Origin: Taibaiella koreensis
GTDB taxonomy: Bacteria > Bacteroidota > Bacteroidia > Chitinophagales > Chitinophagaceae
Direction: 5' to 3'
Length of the DNA stretch: 64,000 bases
NCBI RefSeq assembly: GCF_003545715.1
Contig: NZ_QVNU01000003.1
Location: 496,001-560,000 of the forward strand
Below are positions 1 through 9,262 of this stretch, in pieces. Position 1 is the first letter of the stretch; the number at the start of each line of letters is the position of its first letter. Under the pieces are notes generated by a model that saw only the letters and a list, made by a program, of their open reading frames with translations, searched no databases and was not told where the DNA came from. A program made the position numbers and the translations under genes.

Positions 1-1071
1 GTCGGCGGTTACCTGGTCTTCTCGCACGGGCTTACCGCCAACTGGACGCCACCGGGAAAGGCCGGGGGACGTTCCTTTATGCCCAACGGCTTCGGCGCCG
101 TCATGATGGCGGTAAGCGGTGTCTTCTTCGCCTATATCGGCTTCGATGCAGTAAGTGTGCTGGCCGAAGAAAGCAAGAACCCGCAACGCGACCTGCCCCG
201 GGGGATGATCCTGTCGCTGGTATTGTGCACCATTATCTACATTCTGCTTACCCTGGTGCTCACCGGGGCGGTAGATTACCGCAGCTTCGACGGTGTTGGC
301 GATCCTTTGGCCTTCATCTTTGAGCCGGAGCACCTCAATGTAGGCTGGATGCAATTTTTTGTGGCCATTACAGCCGTAATTGCCATGACCAGCGTATTGC
401 TGGTATTCCAGATGGGCCAGCCGCGTATATGGATGAGTATGAGTCGCGACGGGTTGCTCCCGGGGATATTTCAACGGATCCATCCCCGGCACAAGACACC
501 TTCTTTTTCCACTATCGTAACGGGGCTTGTAGTCGGTATCCCTATTCTATTTACCGATAAGACCTTTGTGCTGGACTTTACCAGCATCGCAACCTTGTTT
601 GCCTTTGTGCTGGTATGCGGTGGGGTATTGCTCATTCCCCGCAAAGAAAAGGTGGCCGGGCGTTTCCAGCTTCCTTATATCAACGGGCGTTTTATTTTTC
701 CTCCGATCGTGGTCCTTGCCATACTCCTTGCCTGGTTGCTCAACCCGGCTTATTTCAGCGATATACTGCACTTCGATTATACCGGCGTAGCAGAATATGT
801 GCAGGGAAAGCAAAGCTTCTGGGACCTGGCCCTGCCGCAGCTCTCCCTTATCCTGTTCTGGACATTTGCGATAGTGTTGGCGTTCCTTTCCTTTATTAAA
901 AAATATTCCCTCATCCCACTGATGGGCATCATTACCTGCAGCTACCTGCTTACCGGAATGAGCAAAAACAACTGGGTCTGGTTTATTGGTTGGCTGGGCC
1001 TGGGCCTGGTCGTCTATTTTGCATACGGCTACAGAAATAGCAAATTAAACCGGGAGAAGGTTGTGGAATAG
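1..1071 (+). CDS. Amino acid permease (APC superfamily), C-terminal part
   Basis: Inner-membrane amino-acid transporter of the APC superfamily, cationic amino acid/YfnA-like group. The reading frame is open from base 1, so the start lies outside the window; the first internal Met is at 79. The APC signature EESKNPQRDLPRGM, which follows the FAYIGFDAVS helix, is clear near the start of the visible part. It is followed by about eight hydrophobic segments and a short basic tail ending in TAG. Some 356 codons are visible. Substrate cannot be told from sequence. The downstream lipoprotein starts 36 bp later, and a possible -7 box overlaps this stop codon. Confidence 0.88.
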   Translation, partial: VGGYLVFSHGLTANWTPPGKAGGRSFMPNGFGAVMMAVSGVFFAYIGFDAVSVLAEESKNPQRDLPRGMILSLVLCTIIYILLTLVLTGAVDYRSFDGVGDPLAFIFEPEHLNVGWMQFFVAITAVIAMTSVLLVFQMGQPRIWMSMSRDGLLPGIFQRIHPRHKTPSFSTIVTGLVVGIPILFTDKTFVLDFTSIATLFAFVLVCGGVLLIPRKEKVAGRFQLPYINGRFIFPPIVVLAILLAWLLNPAYFSDILHFDYTGVAEYVQGKQSFWDLALPQLSLILFWTFAIVLAFLSFIKKYSLIPLMGIITCSYLLTGMSKNNWVWFIGWLGLGLVVYFAYGYRNSKLNREKVVE

Positions 1072-1076
1072 GTTTG
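1069..1076 (+). promoter_or_regulatory. Candidate -7 box (TAGGTTTG)
   Basis: Matches the Bacteroidota -7 consensus TAnnTTTG, 31 bp before the cytochrome c lipoprotein start and overlapping the permease stop codon. No TTG was found at 17-23 bp upstream, so only half of the consensus is present. Confidence 0.3.
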
Positions 1077-1107
1077 TTACCTGCATCTGGAGTAGAAACG
1101 CTGATCC

Positions 1108-2646
1108 ATGAAAAAATACCTGTTACCACTTCTTTTATGTTTGTGCCTGGGTTCAGGCTGTACGGAAGATGGCGCTTTACTGCCATCTTGGTTAAATACC
1201 GGTAATCTCGAAACCGACTACTACGATATAGACCTTAGCCGCGACACCTTGCTGCATACGGCGAAAGGCGCCGAGATCAGGATTGTCGCAGGCGCCATTG
1301 TATCGGGCAATAAGAAAACAACGCGGCTGGCCATCAAGGAGGCCTATAGCATGGAAGATATAGTGAGGGCCGGGCTGATGACGAAAAGCGGGGACCGGCC
1401 GTTGAGCAGTGGCGGCATGATCAGTATCAAGGCTGAAGATAAAGAGGCACACATCGTAAAAGCGCTCCAGGTTAAGATACCCTCTGCTAATGCAACGCGT
1501 AATATGCAGCTGTTTAAAGGTAATGAAGACAAAAACGGTCATGTCGATTGGGTAGACCCGCAGCCGCTGGCAGCGCCGAAAATTTTCGATACCATTGCTG
1601 CCGGGAAGGCCATATTCCAGAGCAGTTGCCGCTCCTGCCACGGCCCGGATAAAGATCTTACAGGTCCTTCATTGGCTTTTATTCCCCGGCGCCGCGACCC
1701 GAAATGGCTAAAGCAATTCATCCACAACAGCGCTAAGCTGATTGCCGACGGGGACCCGCTGGCTAATTGCCTCTACGAGCGCTGGAACAAGACAGCAATG
1801 ACGGCCTTTCCCTCGCTTACCGATGCAGAGCTGGAAAGCTTGTACCGGTATCTTGATGAAGAAAGCAAACACCTGAACCCTGCCGACTACCCCGATTTTA
1901 GGGCCAGCCTGGATAGCTGTGCCGTCTACTATAAGCTAAGGGCAGCATTGGAAGAAGAGCGGAATGGCCTGGTAATACAGAACGGCCCCGAAGTACAGTA
2001 CCATTACAGCGACACCCTTTATCATGCCTTTGTGACGCAGGAAAATGTGGTTGTGCCCAAGGCGGACTTCAGCACTTATTACCAGTTCGATATTAAAGTA
2101 TTTGGCTGGTACAACGTTGATATTTTCACCAAGGAGCTGCCGGGCTTTGAACCCAGCCTGCTGAAAGTAAGGCTGGAAGGAAATTTCCGGGAGCATGCCA
2201 ACGTCTATATTATTATTCCTTCAGCAAGAATATTTGTCGACGGCGGCTTGCTGAAAGGAGAGGAATCGGTTTATGGTTTTTATGCCGACGATGGCCGGGT
2301 GCCGCTGCCCCAGGGTAAAGAAGCTTATATCATGTCTTTTACAGAAAAGGACGACCATATTACCTTCGGGCTGACACGGTTTGTTACAGGCAGGAATAAT
2401 GATATTGCCGTTGTTCCTGTTATCACCAGTAAAGAAGAAATGAACAGGAAGATCAAAACGTTTTCCTTCGAAGGGCTGACGATCGAAGCCAACGATTCCC
2501 GTAATGCCGGTTCGATCAGGAAGCTCGACAAGCGGTTGAAGGATGTGGAATCGTTGAAACCAAAAGGCTCCGATTGTGGTTGTATATCCCACGAGGAACC
2601 GTCGGATAGTGTCCGGACGGGCATCAATTGGGAAATAAATAGATAA
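1108..2646 (+). CDS. Cytochrome c domain lipoprotein
   Basis: Predicted outer or periplasm-facing lipoprotein carrying one covalently bound haem c. The N-terminus is a lipoprotein signal with lipobox LGSGC (Cys about residue 18). A CxxCH haem site (C174, C177, H178) sits in a cytochrome c domain of roughly residues 160-255. The likely axial Met is in the WNKTAMTAFP segment at residues 226-235. The remaining ~250 C-terminal residues are beta-rich and not recognised. The domain is strikingly similar to the N-terminal haem domain of ActA at 16346, sharing WNKTAMTAFP exactly. A redox role in the periplasm is inferred; the partner is unknown. Confidence 0.75.
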   Translation: MKKYLLPLLLCLCLGSGCTEDGALLPSWLNTGNLETDYYDIDLSRDTLLHTAKGAEIRIVAGAIVSGNKKTTRLAIKEAYSMEDIVRAGLMTKSGDRPLSSGGMISIKAEDKEAHIVKALQVKIPSANATRNMQLFKGNEDKNGHVDWVDPQPLAAPKIFDTIAAGKAIFQSSCRSCHGPDKDLTGPSLAFIPRRRDPKWLKQFIHNSAKLIADGDPLANCLYERWNKTAMTAFPSLTDAELESLYRYLDEESKHLNPADYPDFRASLDSCAVYYKLRAALEEERNGLVIQNGPEVQYHYSDTLYHAFVTQENVVVPKADFSTYYQFDIKVFGWYNVDIFTKELPGFEPSLLKVRLEGNFREHANVYIIIPSARIFVDGGLLKGEESVYGFYADDGRVPLPQGKEAYIMSFTEKDDHITFGLTRFVTGRNNDIAVVPVITSKEEMNRKIKTFSFEGLTIEANDSRNAGSIRKLDKRLKDVESLKPKGSDCGCISHEEPSDSVRTGINWEINR

Positions 2647-2648
2647 AA

Positions 2649-2677
2649 TAAGGCGCCTGGAGAAGGCGCCTTTCTTA
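2649..2677 (+). terminator. Intrinsic terminator after cytochrome lipoprotein
   Basis: A GC-rich 7-bp stem (AGGCGCC/GGCGCCT, 2651-2671) with a short loop is followed by TTTCTTA. It separates the convergent lipoprotein gene and nrdJ. Confidence 0.65.
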
Positions 2678-2704
2678 TAAGCAAACACAAACTAAAAGTA
2701 TCGG

Positions 2705-5700
2705 TTAGCTGCAGCCGGTGGTCGTGCCGCAGTTGGGGCACATGTAGCAAGTGCCGTTGCGCAGGGTAATATTGCCGCAATTGCTGCAGGCCGGGGCATC
2801 GGCGCTGGTGCCCATCAGCTTTTTGGTATCTGCATCAGCGATAACAGGCTTGGGTGCTACGGCCTTTACTTTTTGTGGTACAAGGGCCTGCTGCGGCGCC
2901 GTGATCCTTACCTGCGACAGTTGCTGGCCGGCGGTAGTGTCGGTATGGTGCGGCAGCTTCTCTTCGTCGGTAACATGCACCAGGTCTTCCCGGTCAAGGT
3001 ATTCGTAGGCCAGGGCCCTGAACACAAAGTCCAGCACCGAAGTTGCAGTCTTGATATTGGGGTGTTCGACAATACCACTGGGTTCAAAACGGGTGAAGAT
3101 GAATTTGTCTACATATTCTTCCAGCGGTACGCCATACTGCATACCTACCGAAACGGCGATGGCAAAGCTGTTGAGCAGGCTACGCATGGTAGCGCCCTCT
3201 TTCGCCATATCGATGAATATCTCGCCCAGTGTGCCGTCGCTGTATTCCCCGGTACGCAGGAACAGGGGTTGCCCGCCTACCTTGGCTTTGTAGGTATAGC
3301 CGCGACGTTTGGCCGGCAAGGTTTTGCGTTCCACAATACGCGACAGCTGGCGCTTCAGCTGGGTATCGGGGCTGTCTTGTACACGCTTGTTCACTTCTTC
3401 CAGCAGATCTTCGATAGTCAGCTGGCTCATGTCCACGATATGGCTTCCGGTAGTGGCCACAGGTGTTTCGGCGGGTGTTTCTTCTTTCTTTTTCTTATCG
3501 CTTTTGTTGCTCAGGGGCTGGCTTAGTTTGGAGCCGTCGCGGTACAGGGCGCAGGCCTTAATGCCCAGCTCCCAGCTCAGGAAGTAGCAGTCCTTGATCT
3601 CTTCTACAGTAGCTTCGTGTGGCAGGTTAATGGTCTTGGATATGGCGCCGCTGATAAACGGCTGTGTCGCCGCCATCATACGGATGTGACCATGCGCATG
3701 GATAAATCGCTCACCCTTACGACCGCATTTGTTGGCGCAGTCAAATACAGGCAGGTGCTCCGGCTTCAGGTTGGGCGCGCCTTCGATCATCATAGTGCCG
3801 CATACGTAATCGTTGGCGGCTTCTATTTCCTGCTCGGTAAAGCCCAGGGCTTCCAGCAGGCTAAAGTTGTAATCGAAATACTGTTCCGGCCTGAAGCCCA
3901 GCCGCTGCAGACACTCTTCGCCCAAGGTATAGGCGTTGAACACAAAGCCTATCTCAAAAGCACTTTCCACAGCAGTATCCAGCTTCTTCAGCTCTTCAGC
4001 GATCAATCCCTTTTCGCTCAGCGACTGGTGATTGATGAACGGTGCGCCGGCAAAGGTGCCATGCCCTTTGGCATATTTAACGATAGCGTCTGCTTCTTCG
4101 GGTTTATAGCCCAGCTTGCGTAGCGCGGTAGGTATGGATTGATTGATGATCTTGAAATAGCCGCCGCCGCTCAGCTTTTTGAATTTTACGAGCGCAAAAT
4201 CGGGCTCGACGCCCGTGGTGTCGCAGTCCATCACCAGGCCTATAGTCCCGGTGGGTGCAATTACCGTGGCCTGTGCATTGCGATAGCCGTATTGCTCTCC
4301 CATCTGCACCGCTTCGTCCCATGCCTTGGTTGCTGCGCGCAGCAGGTAATCGGGGCAATAGCGGGCGTTAATGCCCATGGGTTTGATCTCAAGGCCTTCA
4401 TAGGCATCGCCTGCATCGTAGGCTGCCGCACGATGGTTGCGCATCACCCGCAGCATGTGCTTTTTATTTTCTTCGTACCGGGAAAAGGCGCCAAGGTGTT
4501 GGGCCATTTCGGCCGAGGTCTTGTAGGCCACGCCGTTCATGATCGCGGTTACTGCGCCAGCGATAGCCCGTGCTTCATCGCTGTCGTAGGCAATACCACT
4601 CACCATCAGCATAGAGCCCAGGTTGGCGTAGCCCAGGCCCAGGGTACGGTAGTCGTAGCTGAGCTGCGCTACTTCGGGAGAGGGGAATTGGGCCATGAGC
4701 ACCGATATTTCCAGCACTACCGTCCACAGGCGCACCATATATTCAAAGCCGGCCACATCGAAGGTGCTGCTTTCCTCGTCGAAGAAGCGACGCAGGTTAA
4801 GCGATGCCAGGTTGCAGGCTGTATTGTCGAGGAACATGTATTCGCTGCAGGGGTTGGAAGCCCTTATTGCTCCGCCTTCGGGACAGGTATGCCATTCGTT
4901 GATGGTGCTGTCGTATTGGGTGCCGGGATCGGCGCAACGCCAGGCGGCGTAGGATATCTTTTCCCACATTTCCCTGGCAGGAATGGTACGCATCACACGG
5001 CCGTCGGTACGGGCGGTGAGCGCCCAGTCCTCGTTATTGATCAGCTTATGGAAAAAAGCATTGGGTACCCTTACCGAATTGTTTGAGTTCTGACCGGAGA
5101 CGGTGCGGTATGCCTCTCCTTCATAGTCGGAGGCATAGCCTGCAGCGATCAAGGCTGCTACTTTCTTCTCTTCCTCTACTTTCCAGTCGATGAAATCGAT
5201 CACTTCGGGGTGATCCAGGTCGAGGCATACCATTTTGGCTGCCCGGCGGGTAGTACCACCGCTTTTAATGGCGCCGGCAGCGCGGTCGCCGATCTTCAGG
5301 AAGCTCATGAGGCCGCTGGAAGTACCGCCGCCGCTCAGCTTTTCTCCATCGGCACGTATATTGGAGTAATTGGTGCCTACACCGCTGCCATACTTGAAAA
5401 TGCGTGCTTCCCTGGTCCACAGGTCCATAATGCCGCCTTCATTTACCAGGTCGTCCTCAACGCTGAGGATAAAGCAGGCATGCGGTTGCGGGCGCTCGTA
5501 CGCATTGGTAGAGCGTTCCAGCTTACCGGTAACCGGATCTATGAAAAAATGTCCCTGGGCTTTTCCGTTGATGCCGTAGCTGTTGTACAGGCCGGTATTG
5601 AACCATTGGGGTGAGTTAGGCGCGCAGTTTTGCTGCAAAATGCTATACACCAGCTCATCATAAAAAATGGTCGCATCCTGCTCCGAGGCAAAATAGCCAT

Positions 5701-6058
5701 ATTGCCAGCCCCAACTGCGCCAGCATTCGGCGAGGCGATGCGCTACCTGCTTAATGGAAGTTTCGCGGCCAAGGCTGCCGTCGGGCTGCGGCACGCCAGC
5801 TTTACGGAAATATTTTTGGGCAAGGATGTCGGTAGCGATCTGAGACCAGTGGGCAGGGACTTCCACGTCGGTCATTTCGAATACCTTTTCCCCGTTAGGA
5901 TTCCGGATCACTGAGGTACGGTAATCATATTGAAAGAGGTCAAAGACAGGGATATCTTCCCGGGTATAGTGGCGTTGGAAAGAGAGGCCCTGGCCTTTAT
6001 GGGTTGTCTTGGATTTACTCATGAGGAGCGCGATTTTAGCATTAATTGTTGCGGGCAA
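2705..6058 (-). CDS. nrdJ: Vitamin B12-dependent (class II) ribonucleotide reductase
   Basis: Reduces ribonucleotides to deoxyribonucleotides using adenosylcobalamin, oxygen-independently. At 1117 aa it has the length of the large NrdJ family. Visible hallmarks are the catalytic-barrel motif SNPCSEYMFLDNTACNLASL (Cys at about residue 404), the substrate-loop segment ATVIAPTGTIGLVMDCDTTG, and a C-terminal Cys-rich tail with CSNCG, GTCYMCPNCG and GCS, which supplies the re-reducing thiols. It is transcribed alone: a terminator faces it at its 3' end, and a 156-bp gap with no cobalamin-riboswitch-like structure that I could recognise lies upstream. No class I nrdAB was seen in this window. Confidence 0.95.
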   Translation of the reverse strand: MPATINAKIALLMSKSKTTHKGQGLSFQRHYTREDIPVFDLFQYDYRTSVIRNPNGEKVFEMTDVEVPAHWSQIATDILAQKYFRKAGVPQPDGSLGRETSIKQVAHRLAECWRSWGWQYGYFASEQDATIFYDELVYSILQQNCAPNSPQWFNTGLYNSYGINGKAQGHFFIDPVTGKLERSTNAYERPQPHACFILSVEDDLVNEGGIMDLWTREARIFKYGSGVGTNYSNIRADGEKLSGGGTSSGLMSFLKIGDRAAGAIKSGGTTRRAAKMVCLDLDHPEVIDFIDWKVEEEKKVAALIAAGYASDYEGEAYRTVSGQNSNNSVRVPNAFFHKLINNEDWALTARTDGRVMRTIPAREMWEKISYAAWRCADPGTQYDSTINEWHTCPEGGAIRASNPCSEYMFLDNTACNLASLNLRRFFDEESSTFDVAGFEYMVRLWTVVLEISVLMAQFPSPEVAQLSYDYRTLGLGYANLGSMLMVSGIAYDSDEARAIAGAVTAIMNGVAYKTSAEMAQHLGAFSRYEENKKHMLRVMRNHRAAAYDAGDAYEGLEIKPMGINARYCPDYLLRAATKAWDEAVQMGEQYGYRNAQATVIAPTGTIGLVMDCDTTGVEPDFALVKFKKLSGGGYFKIINQSIPTALRKLGYKPEEADAIVKYAKGHGTFAGAPFINHQSLSEKGLIAEELKKLDTAVESAFEIGFVFNAYTLGEECLQRLGFRPEQYFDYNFSLLEALGFTEQEIEAANDYVCGTMMIEGAPNLKPEHLPVFDCANKCGRKGERFIHAHGHIRMMAATQPFISGAISKTINLPHEATVEEIKDCYFLSWELGIKACALYRDGSKLSQPLSNKSDKKKKEETPAETPVATTGSHIVDMSQLTIEDLLEEVNKRVQDSPDTQLKRQLSRIVERKTLPAKRRGYTYKAKVGGQPLFLRTGEYSDGTLGEIFIDMAKEGATMRSLLNSFAIAVSVGMQYGVPLEEYVDKFIFTRFEPSGIVEHPNIKTATSVLDFVFRALAYEYLDREDLVHVTDEEKLPHHTDTTAGQQLSQVRITAPQQALVPQKVKAVAPKPVIADADTKKLMGTSADAPACSNCGNITLRNGTCYMCPNCGTTTGCS

Positions 6059-6159
6059 TAACGAAGTTAGATCATGTATTAAGGAAAAGTGTTTTTTAAA
6101 TATCCACAGGTCTGTGGATAAATTTTCCGCTATTGTCCCTGAACATTTAAGGTCATTTT

Positions 6160-6195
6160 TATAAAAAAAACCACGCCGTGAAGCGTGGTTTTTCT
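6160..6195 (-). terminator. Intrinsic terminator of the Gly/Tyr/Trp-rich protein gene
   Basis: The stem AACCACGC/GCGTGGTT (6169-6190) is followed, reading the minus strand, by a run of eight T. It lies 20 bp beyond the stop of the gene at 6215. Confidence 0.75.
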
Positions 6196-6214
6196 CTCTG
6201 TATTTAAATCGTTT

Positions 6215-7441
6215 TTATCTGCGACCGCCGCTCATACGGGCGCCACCACCATTGAAGCTACCGCTGCTACGTGCCGGTGAAGGGCTACTAAAGCTGCGTG
6301 AAGGCGCCGGGCTGCTGAAGCTACGCGAAGGTTGTGCCCGTTCTGCGTTGTAGCTGCGTGAGGGCTGGGCACGTTCCATGCCACCACCGCGGTTCATATT
6401 CTCTGGATTGCCCCGGAACATATTGCCGAAGAAACCATTGCGCCGTACCGGTGCTGCTTCCTGCATCTGAGACCTGCCGCCGTTTACGGCTCCCTGGTTG
6501 ATCTCGGCCGCGCCACGATCGTTGAGCCTGATGGCCTGGTTGTTATTTTCAAATGCACGTTGGTTGCCGTTCATCCTTACCCGCTGGTCGCCCACCTGCA
6601 TGCCGCCCCTGTTCATGGTGGCGCCATTGAGGTTTACGGCGTTATCGCGGTTCATTACGGCATTTCCGGCACGGCCTCTCATGGGCTGCATCACGGTACC
6701 GCCGTTGTTGGTGTTCATGGCGCGCATATTGCTGGCACGGCCGTAAGCGCCAGCGCTGAGCATACCATTACGGGCTCCGCGGGGACCATAGTTCACGGTA
6801 CGGCCATAATAGCCGTAGCGACCATCGTTGGCGCCTGCATAGTAACCGTTCCAGTAGCCGAGACCATAGCCTCCGCCCCAGCCCCAGCCACCATAAGGGT
6901 AGTACCAGGAACCAAAGCCGCCGTAGCCAAACCAGGTATTGATACCCCAGCAGTTGCTCCAGTAAGGGCCACCGCCCCAACCCCAGCCCATACCTACGCT
7001 AAAGCCTGGCGTATACCAGCCACCCCAGCCGTAGTAAGGGTTTGAATAGAACGGATCGTACCAAAAGGGACTATATACACCACCCCAATAACCTACAGAG
7101 CTCATGGGATAGTAGAACCTGCGGATACGGGAAGTGTAAGAATCGTCGTCGTAATCGATATAAGCATCATCGTCGTTGCCGTAGGAGTTGTTGTACACCT
7201 GGGCATTGCCGTTGTTGTTGTAGCCGCCATCGTTGTAGCCGTTGGTGCTGCTGTAATACTCAGCGTCACCCTGCTGCGCCTCCTGCTGTTTCTTTTGCTT
7301 CTTGGCGTCGGCTTTTGCATCCTTCTGTGCCTGTGAGCCGTTGTAATAGACGTCATCCACATAGCTGCCATTGCTTTGGGCAAAAGCAACAGTGCCGGAG
7401 AACAGCGCCACGACAAGGCTGGCAAAAATTAAGCGTTTCAT
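6215..7441 (-). CDS. Secreted Gly/Tyr/Trp-rich low-complexity protein
   Basis: Unrecognised exported protein of 408 aa. It begins with a clean signal peptide (ALFSGTVAFAQ, cleavage near residue 21). A short charged Lys/Gln segment and an Asn/Asp-rich stretch follow. Residues ~110-215 are dominated by G, Y and W (for example GWGWGGG and WYYPYGGWGWGG). An Asn/Met/Arg-rich region comes next, and the tail repeats PSRSF/SSP-type units before ending RMSGGRR. The composition suggests an extracellular or surface structural protein, but no enzyme motif is visible. It is divergent from proS and ends at its own terminator. Function unknown. Confidence 0.8.
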   Translation of the reverse strand: MKRLIFASLVVALFSGTVAFAQSNGSYVDDVYYNGSQAQKDAKADAKKQKKQQEAQQGDAEYYSSTNGYNDGGYNNNGNAQVYNNSYGNDDDAYIDYDDDSYTSRIRRFYYPMSSVGYWGGVYSPFWYDPFYSNPYYGWGGWYTPGFSVGMGWGWGGGPYWSNCWGINTWFGYGGFGSWYYPYGGWGWGGGYGLGYWNGYYAGANDGRYGYYGRTVNYGPRGARNGMLSAGAYGRASNMRAMNTNNGGTVMQPMRGRAGNAVMNRDNAVNLNGATMNRGGMQVGDQRVRMNGNQRAFENNNQAIRLNDRGAAEINQGAVNGGRSQMQEAAPVRRNGFFGNMFRGNPENMNRGGGMERAQPSRSYNAERAQPSRSFSSPAPSRSFSSPSPARSSGSFNGGGARMSGGRR

Positions 7442-7523
7442 GTGAGCGTATTTTGAATTTCCTAATGTTGTTTCTCCAAAAAGTTAAAGACCTTATGCCA
7501 GTCTGAATACCTTCTTTTGTATC

Positions 7524-7531
7524 CAAAAATA
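7524..7531 (-). promoter_or_regulatory. Candidate -7 box for the 7441 gene
   Basis: On the minus strand this reads TATTTTTG, matching TAnnTTTG, 82 bp before the start of the Gly/Tyr/Trp-rich protein. It lies head-to-head with the proS box, one base apart. Confidence 0.35.
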
Positions 7532-7532
7532 C

Positions 7533-7540
7533 TACATTTG
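7533..7540 (+). promoter_or_regulatory. Candidate -7 box for proS (TACATTTG)
   Basis: Exact TAnnTTTG match 67 bp before the proS ATG. A TTTTG lies 13 bp upstream, closer than the usual 17-23 bp for the -33 element. The leader shows no T-box-like structure that I can recognise. Confidence 0.4.
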
Positions 7541-7607
7541 CGGCAATTCGGTAGTACACTTCTTGTATAGGAATATAGACATTAACTAATCAATAAGGTT
7601 TAATTGC

Positions 7608-9086
7608 ATGAGTAAAGAAATTACAAGCCGGGAACAGGATTATTCCCAGTGGTACAACGACCTGGTTTTAAAAGGCGAGCTGGCCGACTATTCGGCGGTA
7701 AGAGGCTGCATGGTGATCAGGCCCTACGGTTTTGCCCTCTGGGAAAATATGCGGGATCAGCTCGACAGGATGTTTAAAGAAACCGGCCACCAGAATGCCT
7801 ATTTCCCCCTATTCGTACCCAAAAGCTTATTTGAAGCGGAGGAAAAGAATGCGGAAGGATTTGCCAAGGAATGCGCTGTGGTAACGCATTACCGCCTGAA
7901 GACCGACCCTGAGCATAAAGGCAAGCTGATCGTGGATCCTGAAGCCCGCCTCGAAGAGGAGCTGGTGGTACGACCCACTTCGGAAGCCATTATCTGGAAT
8001 ACCTACAAAGGTTGGATACAATCGTACCGCGACCTGCCTATACTCATCAACCAGTGGGCCAATGTGGTGCGATGGGAAATGCGCACCCGCCTGTTCCTGC
8101 GTACAGCCGAGTTCCTGTGGCAGGAAGGGCATACCGCGCATGCGACCAGCGAAGAAGCCCTGGAAGAAACGCGCAAAATGCTGGAGGTATACGCCACTTT
8201 TGCGGAGGAATACATGGCGCTGCCCGTTGTAAAGGGTGTGAAATCGGCCAATGAGCGTTTTGCCGGTGCGGAAGATACCTATTGCATCGAGGCGCTGATG
8301 CAGGATGGCAAGGCGTTGCAGGCAGGCACTTCCCACTTCCTGGGACAAAATTTTGCCAAGGCTTTCGACGTAAAATTTGCCGATAAAGAAAATAAGCTCG
8401 AATACGTGTGGGCGACCAGTTGGGGTGTGAGCACCCGCCTCATCGGTGCGCTGGTAATGGCGCACAGCGACGATAACGGCCTGGTGTTGCCGCCAAGGAT
8501 CGCACCCTTGCAGGTGGTCATCGTGCCGGTGTATAAAGGGCCGGAGTCCAAGGCGATAATTGACGAAAAAGTGGCCGGCCTCGTCAAAGAACTAAAAGCG
8601 AAGGGTATTTCAGTCAAATTTGACAATGACGATAGCAACCGTCCGGGCTGGAAATTTGCCCAGTACGAACTGCAGGGCGTACCGGTGCGTATTGCTCTGG
8701 GGTTAAGGGATATCGAAAATAACCAGGCTGAGGTAGCGCGCAGGGATACTAAGGAGAAACAGACCGTAGCGCTGGATGGCCTTGCCGGTCATGTGGCTGC
8801 TCTTTTGGAAGAGATACAAACGGCGATGTTCAACAAAGCCAGATCTTACCGGGACGAGCATATTACGAAAGTGGATACCTGGGCCGATTTTGAGCGAGTG
8901 CTGGAAGAAAAAGGCGGATTCATTGCTGCCCATTGGGACGGTACGCCGGAAACAGAAGAGGAGATCAAGACCAAAACAAAAGCCACCATACGTTGTATAC
9001 CATTGAATAACGAACAGGAAGAGGGAAAATGCATCCTTACCGGGAAGCCGTCCAGGGAAAGAGTGCTGTTTGCCAAAGCCTATTGA
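7608..9086 (+). CDS. proS: Prolyl-tRNA synthetase (short, archaeal/eukaryotic-type)
   Basis: Charges tRNA-Pro with proline in the cytoplasm. At 492 aa and without the editing insertion, this is the type 3 ProRS found in Bacteroidota and archaea. Class II motifs are visible: motif 2 around [19 protein letters not shown], with the VVRPTSEAI proline-binding segment before it, and motif 3 around [20 protein letters not shown]. The anticodon-binding domain follows ([10 protein letters not shown]), then the type-3 C-terminal extension ending in an aromatic Tyr (FAKAY). Monocistronic, with a divergent neighbour upstream. Confidence 0.96.
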   Translation: MSKEITSREQDYSQWYNDLVLKGELADYSAVRGCMVIRPYGFALWENMRDQLDRMFKETGHQNAYFPLFVPKSLFEAEEKNAEGFAKECAVVTHYRLKTDPEHKGKLIVDPEARLEEELVVRPTSEAIIWNTYKGWIQSYRDLPILINQWANVVRWEMRTRLFLRTAEFLWQEGHTAHATSEEALEETRKMLEVYATFAEEYMALPVVKGVKSANERFAGAEDTYCIEALMQDGKALQAGTSHFLGQNFAKAFDVKFADKENKLEYVWATSWGVSTRLIGALVMAHSDDNGLVLPPRIAPLQVVIVPVYKGPESKAIIDEKVAGLVKELKAKGISVKFDNDDSNRPGWKFAQYELQGVPVRIALGLRDIENNQAEVARRDTKEKQTVALDGLAGHVAALLEEIQTAMFNKARSYRDEHITKVDTWADFERVLEEKGGFIAAHWDGTPETEEEIKTKTKATIRCIPLNNEQEEGKCILTGKPSRERVLFAKAY

Positions 9087-9262
9087 TAACCTGCCATATC
9101 ATCATGAGTAATTGAAGGTTAGTTCAATATAGGAAGGGAAAAAAAATCCTTTTTTACCCAACCCTAGATTTTTGATAGGAGTCTTATTATTTTACAACCG
9201 GACAATGTTGTCTTTCTGTCAAATTTCATAACTTCAACGCTCATTTTTTAATTACAATAGAT

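Noticed and set aside
4139-5086. Plus-strand open frame of ~315 codons inside nrdJ
   Set aside because: Shadow of nrdJ. No signal, motif or promoter, and nrdJ motifs are intact on the other strand.
6059-6168. Cobalamin riboswitch upstream of nrdJ
   Set aside because: The gap is short and shows no B12-box-like or multi-stem structure by eye.
7441-7607. T-box riboswitch before proS
   Set aside because: No T-box consensus or antiterminator pair seen. The leader after the -7 box is about 60 nt.
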